A DNA stretch of 60,973 bases from Chitinophaga pinensis. Lineage in GTDB: Bacteria > Pseudomonadota > Gammaproteobacteria > Burkholderiales > Burkholderiaceae_C. The notes below the pieces were generated by a model. The model was not told the DNA's origin. It did not search any database and worked only from the letters and a program-made list of their open reading frames with translations. The position numbers were made by a program, and so were the translations under genes. The stretch lies in the NCBI GenBank assembly GCA_943326015.2, contig CALPRQ020000024.1, positions 1 through 60,973 of the forward strand. The letters run 5' to 3'. This document shows positions 52,357 through 60,973 of the stretch, piece after piece; the stretch's first letter is position 1, and each line of letters starts with the position of its first letter.

Positions 52357-55287
52357 TTACCGGTCCAGCAGCCGGGCCAGATAGCGCCCGGTGTGGCTGG
52401 CCGGGTTCGCCGCCACGGCCTCGGGGGTGCCGGTCGCGACCAGCTGGCCGCCGCCCGAGCCGCCCTCGGGCCCCATGTCGATGACCCAGTCGGCGGTCTT
52501 GATCACGTCGAGGTTGTGCTCGATCACGACGATGGTGTTGCCGGCGTCGCGCAGCTGGTGCAGCACTTTCAGCAGCAGCTCGATGTCGCCGAAATGCAGG
52601 CCGGTGGTCGGCTCGTCCAGGATGTAGAGCGTGCGGCCGGTGTCGCGCTTGGACAGCTCCTGCGCCAGCTTGACCCGCTGCGCCTCGCCGCCCGACAGCG
52701 TGGTCGCGCTCTGGCCGAGCCGGATATAGCTCAGGCCCACGTCGAGCAGGGTCTGCAGCTTGCGTTGCAGCGTCGGCACGGCCTGGAAGAAGCCGTAGGC
52801 CTGCTCGACCGTGAGGTCCAGGATCTGCGCGATGTTGCGCCCCTTGTAGAGCACTTCCAGCGTCTCGCGGTTGTAGCGCTGGCCCTTGCAGATGTCGCAG
52901 GGCACGTAGACATCGGGCAGGAAATGCATCTCGACCTTGACCACGCCGTCGCCCTGGCAGGCCTCGCAGCGACCGCCACCGGCTGACGAGGACACGTTGA
53001 ACGAGAACCGTCCCGGTCCGTAGCCGCGCTCGCGCGCCGCCGGCACCTCGGCCATCAGCTCGCGGATGCCGGTGAACAGTCCGGTGTAGGTCGCCGGGTT
53101 GCTGCGCGGCGTGCGGCCGATCGGGCTCTGGTCGACGTTGATGACCTTGTCGAAATGCTCCAGCCCCTCGATCGCTTCGTGCGGCTCGGGTTCGTCGTGC
53201 GAGCGATACAGGTGGCGCGCCACCGCCGCGTACAGCGTGTCGTTGACCAGGGTCGACTTGCCCGAGCCCGAGACGCCGGTGACGCAGGTCAGCAGGCCTA
53301 CCGGGAAGTCCACTGTCACATCCCGCAGGCTGTGGCCGCTGGCCTTGACCACGCGCAGCGTCTGCAGGCCGCTGGCGCTGGGCGCCGGCTGGGCGCGCGG
53401 GGTCCAGCCACTGGTCTTGGCGCCTTTCTTGGCTGCGGCGGGCGCAGCCGGGGCCTTTTCCGGCAGCCAGGGCGTGCGTCGGGCCGGCACTGCGATCTGG
53501 CGCGCGCCGGTCAGGTACTGGCCGGTCAGCGAGTCCGGGTTCGCCATCACCTCGGCGCAGCTGCCCTGCGCCACGACATGGCCGCCATGCACGCCCGCGC
53601 CCGGTCCCATGTCGATCACATGGTCAGCCGCGCGGATCATGTCCTCGTCATGCTCGACCACCAGCACGCTGTTGCCGAGGTCGCGCAGGTGCTTCAAGGT
53701 CTCGATCAACCGGTCGTTGTCGCGCTGGTGCAGGCCGATGCTGGGCTCGTCGAGCACATACATCACGCCGGTCAGGCCGGAGCCGATCTGCGACGCCAGC
53801 CGGATGCGCTGCGCCTCGCCGCCCGACAGCGTCTCGGCGCTGCGGTCCAGGCTCAGGTAGTTCAGGCCGACATCGTTGAGGAACTTGAGCCGCGCCGCGA
53901 TCTCGCGCACCACCTTGTCGGCGATCTCGGCCTTGGCGCCGCGCAGCTGCAAGGTCTTGAAATAGCCCAGCGCCTCGCCCAGCGTTGCATGGCCGATCTG
54001 GTGGATGGTGCGCTGTTGCTCGCCCTCGCCGAGCAGCACATGGCGCGCCTCCTGGCGCAGCCGCGTGCCCTGGCAGGCGGGGCAGGGCTGGGTGGCGCGG
54101 TAGCGCGCCAGTTCCTCGCGCACGGCCGCGCTGTCGGTCTCGCGCCAGCGGCGCTCGAAATTGCGCACGATGCCCTCGAAGGGATGGCGCTTGACGACTT
54201 TCCGGCCGCCGTCCATGGCGTATTGGAAGGCGACTTCCTGCTCGCCCGAGCCGTACAGTAGCATCTGCTGCACCGTCTCGGGCAGGTCTTCCCAGGCGGC
54301 CTCGGCATCGAACTCGTAGTGCGCCGCCAGGCTCTCGACCAGCGCGAAATACTGGGCATTGCGCCGGTCCCAGCCCTTGATCGCGCCGCTGGCCAGGCTC
54401 AGGCTCGGAAAGGCGACCACGCGCTCCGGATCGAATACCTCGGACTGGCCCAGGCCGTCGCAGGACGGGCAGGCGCCGACCGGCGAGTTGAACGAGAACA
54501 GCCGCGGCTCCATCTCGCCGAGCGCGTAGCTGCACAGCGGGCAGGCGAAGCGGGCGCTGAACAGGTGCTCGACGCCGCTGTCCATCTCGAGCGCGATCGC
54601 CTTGCCGTCGGCCAGGCGCAGCGCGGCCTCGAAGCTCTCGGCCAGCCGTTGCTGGGCATCGGGCCTGACCTTGAGCCGATCCAGCACCACGTCGAGGTTG
54701 TGCTTCTCGTTGCGGGCCAGCGCCGGCATCGCTTCGGCATCGAGGATCTGGCCGTCGAGCCGGAAGCGCACATAGCCCTGTGTCTGCAGTGCCGCCAGCT
54801 GGTCGGCGAATTCGCCCTTGCGCTCGCGCGCGATCGGTGCCAGCACCATCAGCTTGCTGTCCTCGGGCAGCCGCAGCACATGATCGACCATCTGGCTGAC
54901 CGTCTGCGCCTGCAGTGCCAGTCCGTGCTCGGGACAGTGCGGCGTGCCGGCGCGCGCGAACAGCAGCCGCAGATAGTCGTGGATCTCGGTCACGGTGCCG
55001 ACGGTCGAGCGCGGGTTGTGGCTGGTCGCCTTCTGCTCGATGCTGATCGCCGGGCTCAGGCCCTCGATCAGGTCGACGTCGGGCTTGTCCATCAGCTGCA
55101 GGAACTGGCGCGCGTAGGCCGACAGGCTCTCGACGTAGCGGCGCTGGCCCTCGGCATAGAGCGTATCGAAGGCCAGGCTCGACTTGCCCGAGCCCGACAG
55201 GCCGGTGATCACGACCAGCGCGTGCTTGGGGATGTCGAGGTCGACGTTCTTCAGGTTGTGGGTGCGCGCGCCACGCACGCTCAGCAT
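52357..55287 (-). CDS. uvrA: Excinuclease ABC subunit A
   Basis: A 976-residue DNA-damage sensor of nucleotide excision repair. It starts with [19 protein letters not shown] and Walker [15 protein letters not shown], has two zinc modules (CPLCSYAL...CPSC and CEACQGDG...CDIC), two ABC signatures ([14 protein letters not shown] and [14 protein letters not shown]), and a second Walker [16 protein letters not shown] Pro/Ala/Lys-rich insert near residues 600-640 is longer than in Escherichia coli UvrA. The ATG at 55287 matches the conserved start; a GTG at 55380 would add 31 residues. No SOS box is evident. Confidence 0.95.
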   Translation of the reverse strand: MLSVRGARTHNLKNVDLDIPKHALVVITGLSGSGKSSLAFDTLYAEGQRRYVESLSAYARQFLQLMDKPDVDLIEGLSPAISIEQKATSHNPRSTVGTVTEIHDYLRLLFARAGTPHCPEHGLALQAQTVSQMVDHVLRLPEDSKLMVLAPIARERKGEFADQLAALQTQGYVRFRLDGQILDAEAMPALARNEKHNLDVVLDRLKVRPDAQQRLAESFEAALRLADGKAIALEMDSGVEHLFSARFACPLCSYALGEMEPRLFSFNSPVGACPSCDGLGQSEVFDPERVVAFPSLSLASGAIKGWDRRNAQYFALVESLAAHYEFDAEAAWEDLPETVQQMLLYGSGEQEVAFQYAMDGGRKVVKRHPFEGIVRNFERRWRETDSAAVREELARYRATQPCPACQGTRLRQEARHVLLGEGEQQRTIHQIGHATLGEALGYFKTLQLRGAKAEIADKVVREIAARLKFLNDVGLNYLSLDRSAETLSGGEAQRIRLASQIGSGLTGVMYVLDEPSIGLHQRDNDRLIETLKHLRDLGNSVLVVEHDEDMIRAADHVIDMGPGAGVHGGHVVAQGSCAEVMANPDSLTGQYLTGARQIAVPARRTPWLPEKAPAAPAAAKKGAKTSGWTPRAQPAPSASGLQTLRVVKASGHSLRDVTVDFPVGLLTCVTGVSGSGKSTLVNDTLYAAVARHLYRSHDEPEPHEAIEGLEHFDKVINVDQSPIGRTPRSNPATYTGLFTGIRELMAEVPAARERGYGPGRFSFNVSSSAGGGRCEACQGDGVVKVEMHFLPDVYVPCDICKGQRYNRETLEVLYKGRNIAQILDLTVEQAYGFFQAVPTLQRKLQTLLDVGLSYIRLGQSATTLSGGEAQRVKLAQELSKRDTGRTLYILDEPTTGLHFGDIELLLKVLHQLRDAGNTIVVIEHNLDVIKTADWVIDMGPEGGSGGGQLVATGTPEAVAANPASHTGRYLARLLDR

Positions 55288-55507
55288 GGGACGGCGCCAG
55301 GCGTCGCGCAGGTAGGCGCCGGATTCGGCGGTGGTGGACTCGGCGGCGTCGGAGTGGGGGCGGGGCTGGTGGTCGTTCACGGGTCGAAGAGGCGGCAAGG
55401 CCTGGCACAGGCAACCCGCCATGATAGGCGTGCGCCGTCGCCCGAGTCCAGATCGGGCTGCCGCCCTTGTCGCGCCAAGGCAAAACGGCTTTGCTACACT
55501 AGCTTCC

Positions 55508-55588
55508 ATGTTCATTCCCCGCAACGGCAGCTTTGCTTGCCTGGCCCCGCAAGCGGGTCAGGGGGCCTGGCCTTGGCGCAAGCCATAA
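55508..55588 (+). CDS. trpL: Candidate trp operon leader peptide
   Basis: A 26-codon ORF reading [20 protein letters not shown] then WPWRKP, with two Trp codons (55568 and 55574) within its last six residues, 122 bp upstream of the trpE start. Trp is rare, so two in a row position are suggestive of an attenuation leader peptide. TACACT at 55495-55500 could be the -10 box, which would place the start of transcription at or next to the ATG and give a very short or leaderless message. No clear ribosome binding site is visible. Whether it is translated is unproven. Confidence 0.5.
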   Translation: MFIPRNGSFACLAPQAGQGAWPWRKP

Positions 55589-55687
55589 GTTGCGCGCAAT
55601 ACCCCCGACCGCTCGGCCAGCTGGCTGCCGAGCTCTCGCGCCCCGTCCGGGGCACCGGCATGAATGAACGTCCCGCTCCGCGCGGGA
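55540..55687 (+). promoter_or_regulatory. Stem-rich trp leader RNA (candidate attenuator)
   Basis: Stems that can be seen: 55540-55548 with 55562-55570 (overlapping the first Trp codon); GCGCAA 55576-55581 with TTGCGC 55590-55595 (loop contains the leader stop); GCTCGGC 55611-55617 with GCCGAGC 55627-55633; GCCCC with GGGGC at 55640-55653; TCCCGC with GCGGGA at 55671-55687, ending 12 bases before the trpE ribosome binding site AGGAGG. No T-run follows any stem, so control could act on translation initiation rather than by intrinsic termination. Confidence 0.4.
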
Positions 55688-55710
55688 ACTGGGCTGCAGG
55701 AGGCTCAATC

Positions 55711-57210
55711 GTGATCACCGAAACCGAATTCCAGGACCTGGCCCGGCAGGGCTACAACCGCATTCCGCTGACCGCGGAAGCCTTTGCCGACCTCGAGACC
55801 CCGCTCTCGCTCTACCTCAAGCTCGCCGCCGTGCAGGACGGCGGACGCAACAGCTTCCTGCTCGAATCCGTCGTCGGCGGCGAGCGCTTCGGCCGCTACA
55901 GCTTCATCGGCCTGCCGGCGCGCGTCGCGCTCAAGGCGAGCGGCTTCGGCGCGGCGGCCAAGACCGAGGTCTGGCGCGATGGCACCGTGGTCGAGACCGT
56001 GCCCGGCAACCCGCTCGACTTCATCGAGGCCTATCAACAGCGCTTCAAGGTCGCGTTGCGTCCCGGCATGCCGCGCTTCTGCGGTGGCCTGGCCGGCTAC
56101 TTCGGCTACGACACGGTGCGCCACATCGAGAAGAAGCTGGCGGCCAGCTGCCCGCCCGACGAGATCGGCATGCCCGACATCCACCTGCTGCATTGCGAGG
56201 AGCTGGCGGTCATCGACAACCTGAGCGGCAAGCTGCACCTGATGGTCTATGCCGACCCGGCCGAGCCCGAGGCCTACGCCCGTGCCCAGGCCCGCCTGGC
56301 CGAGCTCAAGGTCCGCCTCAACGTGCCGGTGCAGGTGCCGCCGGTGCAGGTCCAGCCGCACGCGACCGAGATCCGCCCCTATGCCAAGGCCGACTTCCTG
56401 GCCGCGGTCGAGCGCGCCCAGGGCCTGATCCGGGCCGGCGACTTCATGCAGATCGTGATGGGCCAGCGCATCAGCAAGCCCTACACCCAGAGCCCGCTGA
56501 GCCTGTACCGCGCCTTGCGCACGCTCAACCCCAGCCCCTACATGTACTACTACCACCTGGACGACGCCCAGGTGGTGGGTTCCTCGCCCGAGATCCTGGT
56601 GCGCCAGGAGCGCACCGCCGAGGGCACCAAGGTCACGATCCGCCCGCTCGCCGGCACCCGTCCGCGCGGCGCCACCCTCGAACTGGACCAGGCGGCCGAG
56701 CAGGACCTGCTGGCCGACCCCAAGGAGCGCGCCGAGCATGTGATGCTGATCGACCTGGCGCGCAACGACATCGGCCGCATCGCCGAGACCGGCAGCGTCA
56801 AGGTCACCGAGGCGTTCCAGACCGAGCGCTACAGCCATGTGATGCACATCGTCTCCAACGTCGAGGGCATCCTGAAAGCCGGCCTGTCGAGCATGGACGT
56901 GCTCAAGGCCGCCTTCCCGGCCGGCACGCTGAGCGGTGCGCCCAAGGTGCACGCGATGGAGCTGATCGACCAGCTCGAACTGAGCAAGCGCGGCGTCTAC
57001 GGCGGCGCCTGCGGCTACCTGAGCTACGCCGGTGACATGGACGTCGCGATCGCGATCCGCACCGGCGTGGTCAAGGACGGCCTGCTGCATGTGGCCGCCG
57101 CCGCTGGCGTGGTGGCCGACTCGGTGCCCGAGCTTGAGTGGAAGGAAACCGAACACAAGGCGCGCGCCGTGCTGCGCGCGAGCGAACTGGTCGAGGAGGG
57201 CCTGCAATGA
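55711..57210 (+). CDS. trpE: Anthranilate synthase component I
   Basis: A 499-residue chorismate-using enzyme, first step of tryptophan synthesis with TrpG. The N-terminal feedback region has [18 protein letters not shown] (Trp-binding LLES motif); the catalytic domain has [47 protein letters not shown] and [15 protein letters not shown]. The start is the GTG at 55711 with AGGAGG 7 bases upstream; an in-frame ATG at 55660 would add 17 residues and lacks that site. The stop overlaps trpG by 4 bp. It is likely controlled by the leader region upstream. Confidence 0.95.
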   Translation: MITETEFQDLARQGYNRIPLTAEAFADLETPLSLYLKLAAVQDGGRNSFLLESVVGGERFGRYSFIGLPARVALKASGFGAAAKTEVWRDGTVVETVPGNPLDFIEAYQQRFKVALRPGMPRFCGGLAGYFGYDTVRHIEKKLAASCPPDEIGMPDIHLLHCEELAVIDNLSGKLHLMVYADPAEPEAYARAQARLAELKVRLNVPVQVPPVQVQPHATEIRPYAKADFLAAVERAQGLIRAGDFMQIVMGQRISKPYTQSPLSLYRALRTLNPSPYMYYYHLDDAQVVGSSPEILVRQERTAEGTKVTIRPLAGTRPRGATLELDQAAEQDLLADPKERAEHVMLIDLARNDIGRIAETGSVKVTEAFQTERYSHVMHIVSNVEGILKAGLSSMDVLKAAFPAGTLSGAPKVHAMELIDQLELSKRGVYGGACGYLSYAGDMDVAIAIRTGVVKDGLLHVAAAAGVVADSVPELEWKETEHKARAVLRASELVEEGLQ

Positions 57211-57785
57211 GCCGCATCAAGCTTCTGATGGTGGACAACTACGATTCGTTCACCTACAACATCGTGCAGTATTTCGGCGAACTCGGCGCCGAGGTCGAGG
57301 TCTACCGCAACGACGAGATCACGCTCGAAGGCATCGCCGCGCGCAAGCCCGACCGGCTGGTGATCTCGCCCGGCCCCTGCTCGCCGGCCGAGGCCGGCAT
57401 TTCGGTCGCGGCGATCCGGCATTTCGCTGGCCAGCTGCCTATCCTGGGTGTCTGCCTGGGCCACCAGAGCATAGGGGCAGCCTTCGGCGGCAGGATCGTG
57501 CGCGCGCAGCAACTCATGCACGGCAAGACCAGTGTCATCACGACCACCCAGGAGGGCGTGTTCGCGAACCTGCCCAGGCAGTTCACCGTCAACCGCTACC
57601 ACTCGCTCGCGATCGAGCGCGCCAGCTGCCCCGAGCTGCTGAAGATCACCGCCTGGACCGACGACGGCGAGATCATGGGCGTGCGGCACCGCGAGCTCGC
57701 GATCCAGGGCGTGCAGTTCCACCCCGAATCGATCCTGACCGAGCACGGCCACGCCATGCTCAGGAACTTCCTCGACCAGGCCTGA
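57207..57785 (+). CDS. trpG: Anthranilate synthase component II (glutamine amidotransferase)
   Basis: A 192-residue class I glutamine amidotransferase that hands ammonia to TrpE. It has [16 protein letters not shown] at the start, the nucleophile Cys in [18 protein letters not shown] and the His-Glu pair in [11 protein letters not shown]. The same protein often also serves p-aminobenzoate synthase. The ATG overlaps the trpE stop (ATGA), so the two chains are made together. Confidence 0.95.
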   Translation: MSRIKLLMVDNYDSFTYNIVQYFGELGAEVEVYRNDEITLEGIAARKPDRLVISPGPCSPAEAGISVAAIRHFAGQLPILGVCLGHQSIGAAFGGRIVRAQQLMHGKTSVITTTQEGVFANLPRQFTVNRYHSLAIERASCPELLKITAWTDDGEIMGVRHRELAIQGVQFHPESILTEHGHAMLRNFLDQA

Positions 57786-57799
57786 CACCGGAGTACGCC

Positions 57800-58834
57800 A
57801 TGTCCATCACGCCCCAGCAAGCCCTGCAGCGCGTCACCGAGCACCGCGAGATCTTCCACGACGAGATGCTGCACCTGATGCGCCTGATCATGTCCGGCGA
57901 GCTGTCGCCGATCATGACCGCCGCGCTGATCGCCGGCCTGCGCACCAAGAAGGAAACCATCGGCGAGATCACCGCTGCGGCCCAGGTCATGCGCGAGTTC
58001 TCGGTCAAGGTCGATATCGCCGACCGGAGCCACATGGTCGACATCGTCGGCACCGGCGGTGACGGCGCGCACACCTTCAACATCTCGACCTGCGCCATGT
58101 TCGTGATCGCCGCCGCTGGCGCCAAGGTCAGCAAGCATGGCGGGCGCAGCGTCAGCAGCAAGTCGGGCAGCGCCGACGCGATCGAGGCGCTCGGCATCCA
58201 CCTCGACCTCAAGCCGGCGCAGATCGCCGACTGCATCGCGCAGACCGGCATCGGCTTCATGTTCGCGCCCAACCACCACCCGGCGATGAAGAACGTCGCG
58301 CCGGTGCGGCGCGAGCTCGGCGTGCGCACGCTGTTCAACATCCTGGGGCCGCTGACCAATCCGGCCGGCGCCCCCAACATCCTGCTCGGTGTGTTCCATC
58401 CCGACCTGGTCGGCATCCTGGTGCGTGCGCTGCAGAGCCTGGGCGCCGAGCACGCGCTGGTGGTCCACGGCAAGGACGGCCTCGACGAGATCAGCCTGGG
58501 TGCGGCCACCCTGGTCGGCGAGCTCAAGGACGGCGTGATCCGCGAGTACGAGATCCACCCCGAGGACTTCGGCTTCCAGATGGTCGGCACCCGCGCGCTG
58601 CAGGTCGAGAACCCCGAGGATTCGCGCGCCATGCTGCTGGGCGTGCTCGACGGCCGGATCGGCCCCGCGCGCGACATCGTGCTGCTCAACGCCGGCGCTG
58701 CGCTCTATGCCGCCGACGTCGCGGCCAGCATCGCCGATGGCATCGTGCTGGCGCGCCAGGCCATCGACAGCGGCGCGGCCAAGGCCAAGCTCGACCAACT
58801 CGTTACCGTGGCCCATGCGCTGAGCGCGGCCTGA
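57800..58834 (+). CDS. trpD: Anthranilate phosphoribosyltransferase
   Basis: A 344-residue enzyme that joins anthranilate to PRPP. It shows the family's [22 protein letters not shown] loop, [24 protein letters not shown], the anthranilate-site [22 protein letters not shown] and [11 protein letters not shown]. Length is normal. It follows trpG after 14 bp in the same operon. Confidence 0.95.
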   Translation: MSITPQQALQRVTEHREIFHDEMLHLMRLIMSGELSPIMTAALIAGLRTKKETIGEITAAAQVMREFSVKVDIADRSHMVDIVGTGGDGAHTFNISTCAMFVIAAAGAKVSKHGGRSVSSKSGSADAIEALGIHLDLKPAQIADCIAQTGIGFMFAPNHHPAMKNVAPVRRELGVRTLFNILGPLTNPAGAPNILLGVFHPDLVGILVRALQSLGAEHALVVHGKDGLDEISLGAATLVGELKDGVIREYEIHPEDFGFQMVGTRALQVENPEDSRAMLLGVLDGRIGPARDIVLLNAGAALYAADVAASIADGIVLARQAIDSGAAKAKLDQLVTVAHALSAA

Positions 58835-58848
58835 ACCGAAAGCCTCCC

Positions 58849-59646
58849 ATGAGCGACATCCTGAACCAGATAGTGGCGACCAAGCGCGAGGAAATCGCGC
58901 TGGCCCTCAAGAAGACCCCGCTGGCCGTCATGCGCGAAGACGCCGAGAGCCGGCTGCTGACGCGCGATTTCGAGGGCGCCTTGCGCCGCAAGATCGCCGC
59001 CGGCCTGCCCGCCGTGATCGCCGAGGTCAAGAAGGCCAGCCCCTCGAAGGGCGTGATCCGGGCCGACTTCATTCCGGCCGACATCGCGCAGAGCTATGCC
59101 GAATACGGCGCGGCCTGCCTCTCGGTGCTGACCGACCGCCAGTATTTCCAGGGCAGCTCCGACTACCTCAAGCAGGCGCGTGCCTCCTGCGACCTGCCGG
59201 TGCTGCGCAAGGACTTCATGGTTGACCCCTACCAGGTCTACGAGGCCCGCGCCATGGGCGCCGACTGCATCCTGCTGATCGCCGCCTGCCTGGACGACGC
59301 GCAGATGGCCGAACTCGAATCGATCGCGCATGGCCTGAACATGGCGGTGCTGGTCGAGGTCCACGACCGCGCCGAACTCGATCGCGCGCTCAAGCTCAAG
59401 ACGCCGCTGGTCGGCATCAACAACCGCAACCTGCGCAGCTTCGAGGTCAGCCTCGACACCACGCTCGGCATGCTGGCCGATGTGCCGGCCGACCGCCTGC
59501 TGGTCACCGAGAGCGGCATCCTCAAGCGCGAAGACGTGCAGCTGATGCGCGAGCATGGCGTCAATGCCTTCCTGGTCGGCGAGGCCTTCATGCGTGCCAA
59601 GGAGCCGGGCGCGGCGCTGGCCGAGCTGTTCGAGCTGCCGGTCTGA
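58849..59646 (+). CDS. trpC: Indole-3-glycerol-phosphate synthase
   Basis: A 265-residue TIM-barrel enzyme, stand-alone (not fused to TrpF). Visible motifs are [14 protein letters not shown] with the catalytic Lys, [53 protein letters not shown] and [11 protein letters not shown]. It follows trpD after 14 bp. trpF, trpB and trpA are not in the window, which fits a split trp pathway as in many betaproteobacteria. Confidence 0.95.
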   Translation: MSDILNQIVATKREEIALALKKTPLAVMREDAESRLLTRDFEGALRRKIAAGLPAVIAEVKKASPSKGVIRADFIPADIAQSYAEYGAACLSVLTDRQYFQGSSDYLKQARASCDLPVLRKDFMVDPYQVYEARAMGADCILLIAACLDDAQMAELESIAHGLNMAVLVEVHDRAELDRALKLKTPLVGINNRNLRSFEVSLDTTLGMLADVPADRLLVTESGILKREDVQLMREHGVNAFLVGEAFMRAKEPGAALAELFELPV

Positions 59647-59648
59647 AC

Positions 59649-60425
59649 GTGAGCCAGCAAGGCGGAACCCTTGCGCTCTGGGAGGATGCGTCATCGGCGC
59701 AGCCTGCCGCAGCCGATGCCCTTGCGCAGGGCAGACTGGGCGCCTGGGCGCCCGAGCGTTGGCCGACAGCTGCCGACTGGCAGCCCTTGCTCCAGCCTTT
59801 CTGGGCCAGCGCGACCGGACAGGGACTGGCGCGCTTCGTCCAAGGCAGGCTGGCAGCTGGCGCCGTGATCTACCCGGCGCAGCCGCTGCGCGCGCTCGAG
59901 CTGACCGCGCTGGCTGACGTCGAGGTCGTGATCCTCGGCCAGGACCCCTACCACGGTCCCGGTCAGGCCGAGGGGCTGGCGTTCTCGGTGCCCGAAGGTG
60001 TCAGGTTGCCGCCCTCGCTGCGCAACATCTTCCAGGAGCTCGCGCGCGACCTTGGCGGCGCGCTGCCCGCCAGCGGCAGCCTGCGGCACTGGGCGCAGCA
60101 GGGCGTATTGCTGCTCAACACCTGCCTCACGGTGGAGCAGGGCAGCCCCGCCAGCCACGCCAAAAAAGGCTGGGAGACGCTGACCGACGCCTTGATCAGC
60201 GCCTGCAGCGCGCACGAAAGTCCCAGGGCCTTCCTGCTCTGGGGCGCGCACGCGCAGTCCAAGGTTGGCCTGATCGACGCCAGTCGGCACCTGGTGCTGC
60301 AGGCCAACCATCCCTCGCCGCTGTCGGCCCGTCGCCTGCCCGTGCCGTTCATCGGCTGCGGCCACTTCGGACAGGTCCAGCGCTGGCTCGAAAAAAAATC
60401 CCGGAAAAATTTGCACTGGTTGTAA
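59649..60425 (+). CDS. ung: Uracil-DNA glycosylase
   Basis: A 258-residue family 1 enzyme that removes uracil from DNA. An N-terminal Ala/Gln-rich stretch (about 1-45) precedes the catalytic water-activating loop VVILGQDPYHGPGQAEGLAF, then VLLLNTCLTVEQG, LLWGAHAQSK and the leucine-loop HPSPLSARRLP. It starts with GTG 2 bp after trpC, so it is likely co-transcribed with the trp genes. The -35 box of the tRNA promoter overlaps its last codons. Confidence 0.93.
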   Translation: MSQQGGTLALWEDASSAQPAAADALAQGRLGAWAPERWPTAADWQPLLQPFWASATGQGLARFVQGRLAAGAVIYPAQPLRALELTALADVEVVILGQDPYHGPGQAEGLAFSVPEGVRLPPSLRNIFQELARDLGGALPASGSLRHWAQQGVLLLNTCLTVEQGSPASHAKKGWETLTDALISACSAHESPRAFLLWGAHAQSKVGLIDASRHLVLQANHPSPLSARRLPVPFIGCGHFGQVQRWLEKKSRKNLHWL

Positions 60426-60449
60426 GAAGCGCCGAATCTTGTGCATAAT
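60420..60449 (+). promoter_or_regulatory. Promoter of the tRNA-tuf cluster
   Basis: TTGTAA (60420-60425), an 18-bp spacer and CATAAT (60444-60449), 12 bp before the tRNA-Tyr gene. It fits a sigma-70 promoter for a stable RNA operon. Confidence 0.55.
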
Positions 60450-60461
60450 ACGGGTCTTGAC

Positions 60462-60547
60462 GGAGAGGTGCCCGAGTGGCTAAAGGGGGCAGACTGTAAA
60501 TCTGTTGGCTTACGCCTACGCTGGTTCGAATCCAGCCCTCTCCACCA
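60462..60547 (+). tRNA. tRNA-Tyr (anticodon GTA)
   Basis: A class II tRNA with a long variable arm. The acceptor stem GGAGAGG pairs with CCTCTCC; the anticodon loop is CTGTAAA, with GTA; the T-arm contains GGTTCGAATCC; the encoded CCA is at 60545-60547. Confidence 0.95.
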
Positions 60548-60562
60548 AAATACTTGTAGAGC

Positions 60563-60587
60563 AAAGGCCGCGCAAAACGCGGCCTTT
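60563..60587 (+). terminator. Perfect hairpin between tRNA-Tyr and tRNA-Gly
   Basis: AAAGGCCGCG-CAAAA-CGCGGCCTTT, a 10-bp perfect stem with only three terminal T's (part of the stem). It could be a weak terminator or an RNase processing signal inside the tRNA operon. Confidence 0.45.
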
Positions 60588-60592
60588 GTGAT

Positions 60593-60666
60593 GCGGGAGT
60601 AGTTCAATGGTAGAACCCCAGCCTTCCAAGCTGATGACGCGGGTTCGATTCCCGTCTCCCGCTCCA
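60593..60666 (+). tRNA. tRNA-Gly (anticodon TCC)
   Basis: Acceptor stem GCGGGAG pairs with CTCCCGC; the anticodon loop CTTCCAA holds TCC; T-arm GGGTTCGATTCCC; CCA at 60664-60666. Confidence 0.95.
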
Positions 60667-60720
60667 ATGGTGTTTGCGGTTTCGGTAGAGTGATTTTTCG
60701 GATGGTCATCAGACTGTCAT

Positions 60721-60795
60721 GCCCATGTGGCTCAGTGGTAGAGCACCCCCTTGGTAAGGGGGAGGTCGGCAGTTCGATCCTGCCCATGGGCACCA
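60721..60795 (+). tRNA. tRNA-Thr (anticodon GGT)
   Basis: Acceptor stem GCCCATG pairs with CATGGGC; the anticodon loop CTTGGTAA region holds GGT; T-arm CAGTTCGATCCTG; CCA at 60793-60795. Confidence 0.95.
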
Positions 60796-60841
60796 TCATT
60801 CGGTGCGTTGTAATTTAGTCAATTTCCATATTCGGAGCTGA

Positions 60842-60973
<132 letters not shown>

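Noticed and set aside
54319-55659. Extension of trpE far upstream
   Set aside because: It would be antisense to uvrA; the family N-terminus and ribosome binding site place the start at 55711.
60349-60799. Minus-strand frames reading GRIELPTSPLPRGCSTTEPHG and EGWIRTSVGVSQ
   Set aside because: These are well-known spurious translations of antisense tRNA genes (Thr, Gly and Tyr here).

Overview
The window looks like chromosomal DNA from a GC-rich betaproteobacterium of the order Burkholderiales, perhaps near the Sphaerotilus/Leptothrix/Rubrivivax group; the genus cannot be fixed from sequence alone. The evidence is very GC-rich codon use, the run tRNA-Tyr / tRNA-Gly / tRNA-Thr / tuf at the right end, a trpE-trpG-trpD-trpC-ung order, a stand-alone large MetH subunit, glnK-amtB, pyruvate carboxylase and a DUF1840 protein. 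Most of the window is dense core chromosome with short intergenic gaps.

Left end (1-7.0 kb) is accessory. Three surface-glycan genes (a glycosyltransferase/FkbM fusion, a DUF4422 protein, a GT-B glycosyltransferase) are strikingly AT-rich and lie between an IS630-type transposase end and a decayed IS630 remnant. Next come a broken toxin-antitoxin/ATPase operon (brnT with two frameshifts, intact brnA, two ATPase fragments) and an AAA-ATPase/PD-(D/E)XK protein. A type I secretion pair (ABC transporter with HlyB-like N-domain, HlyD-type adaptor) follows without a visible substrate or TolC.

The middle (10.7-40.4 kb) is mostly housekeeping: metH (large part only) converging on comM; glnK-amtB behind a good sigma-54 promoter; DUF1840; a 23S rRNA pseudouridine synthase; a 1027-residue lipoprotein joining a surface-lipoprotein module to a glycosidase-like domain; htpG; a Gly/Val-repeat lipoprotein; an MgtC protein; srkA; a methyltransferase; a class V aminotransferase; and two phosphoribosyltransferases behind a promoter that contains a palindrome. 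A lower-GC insert with a LysR regulator and a metallo-beta-lactamase-fold protein ends at an IS5-type remnant. After it come a Lon-like protease, ald, psd, a DUF4010/MgtC membrane protein, gor and a MipA-type porin.

The right part holds a lactate module on the minus strand, lldE-lldG-lldF-dld-lldP-pyc, facing the FadR-type regulator lldR across an operator-bearing gap. It imports lactate, oxidises it to pyruvate and can carboxylate that to oxaloacetate. uvrA follows, then the trp operon, preceded by a 26-codon leader ORF ending Trp-Pro-Trp with several possible RNA stems (candidate attenuator), then ung, three tRNAs and the start of tuf.

No rRNA, CRISPR array, prophage or wholly new multigene system is evident. 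The most interesting points are the trp leader, the glycosidase-like lipoprotein, the decayed brnTA operon with its palindrome, the long hairpin before htpG, and the two horizontally acquired segments.
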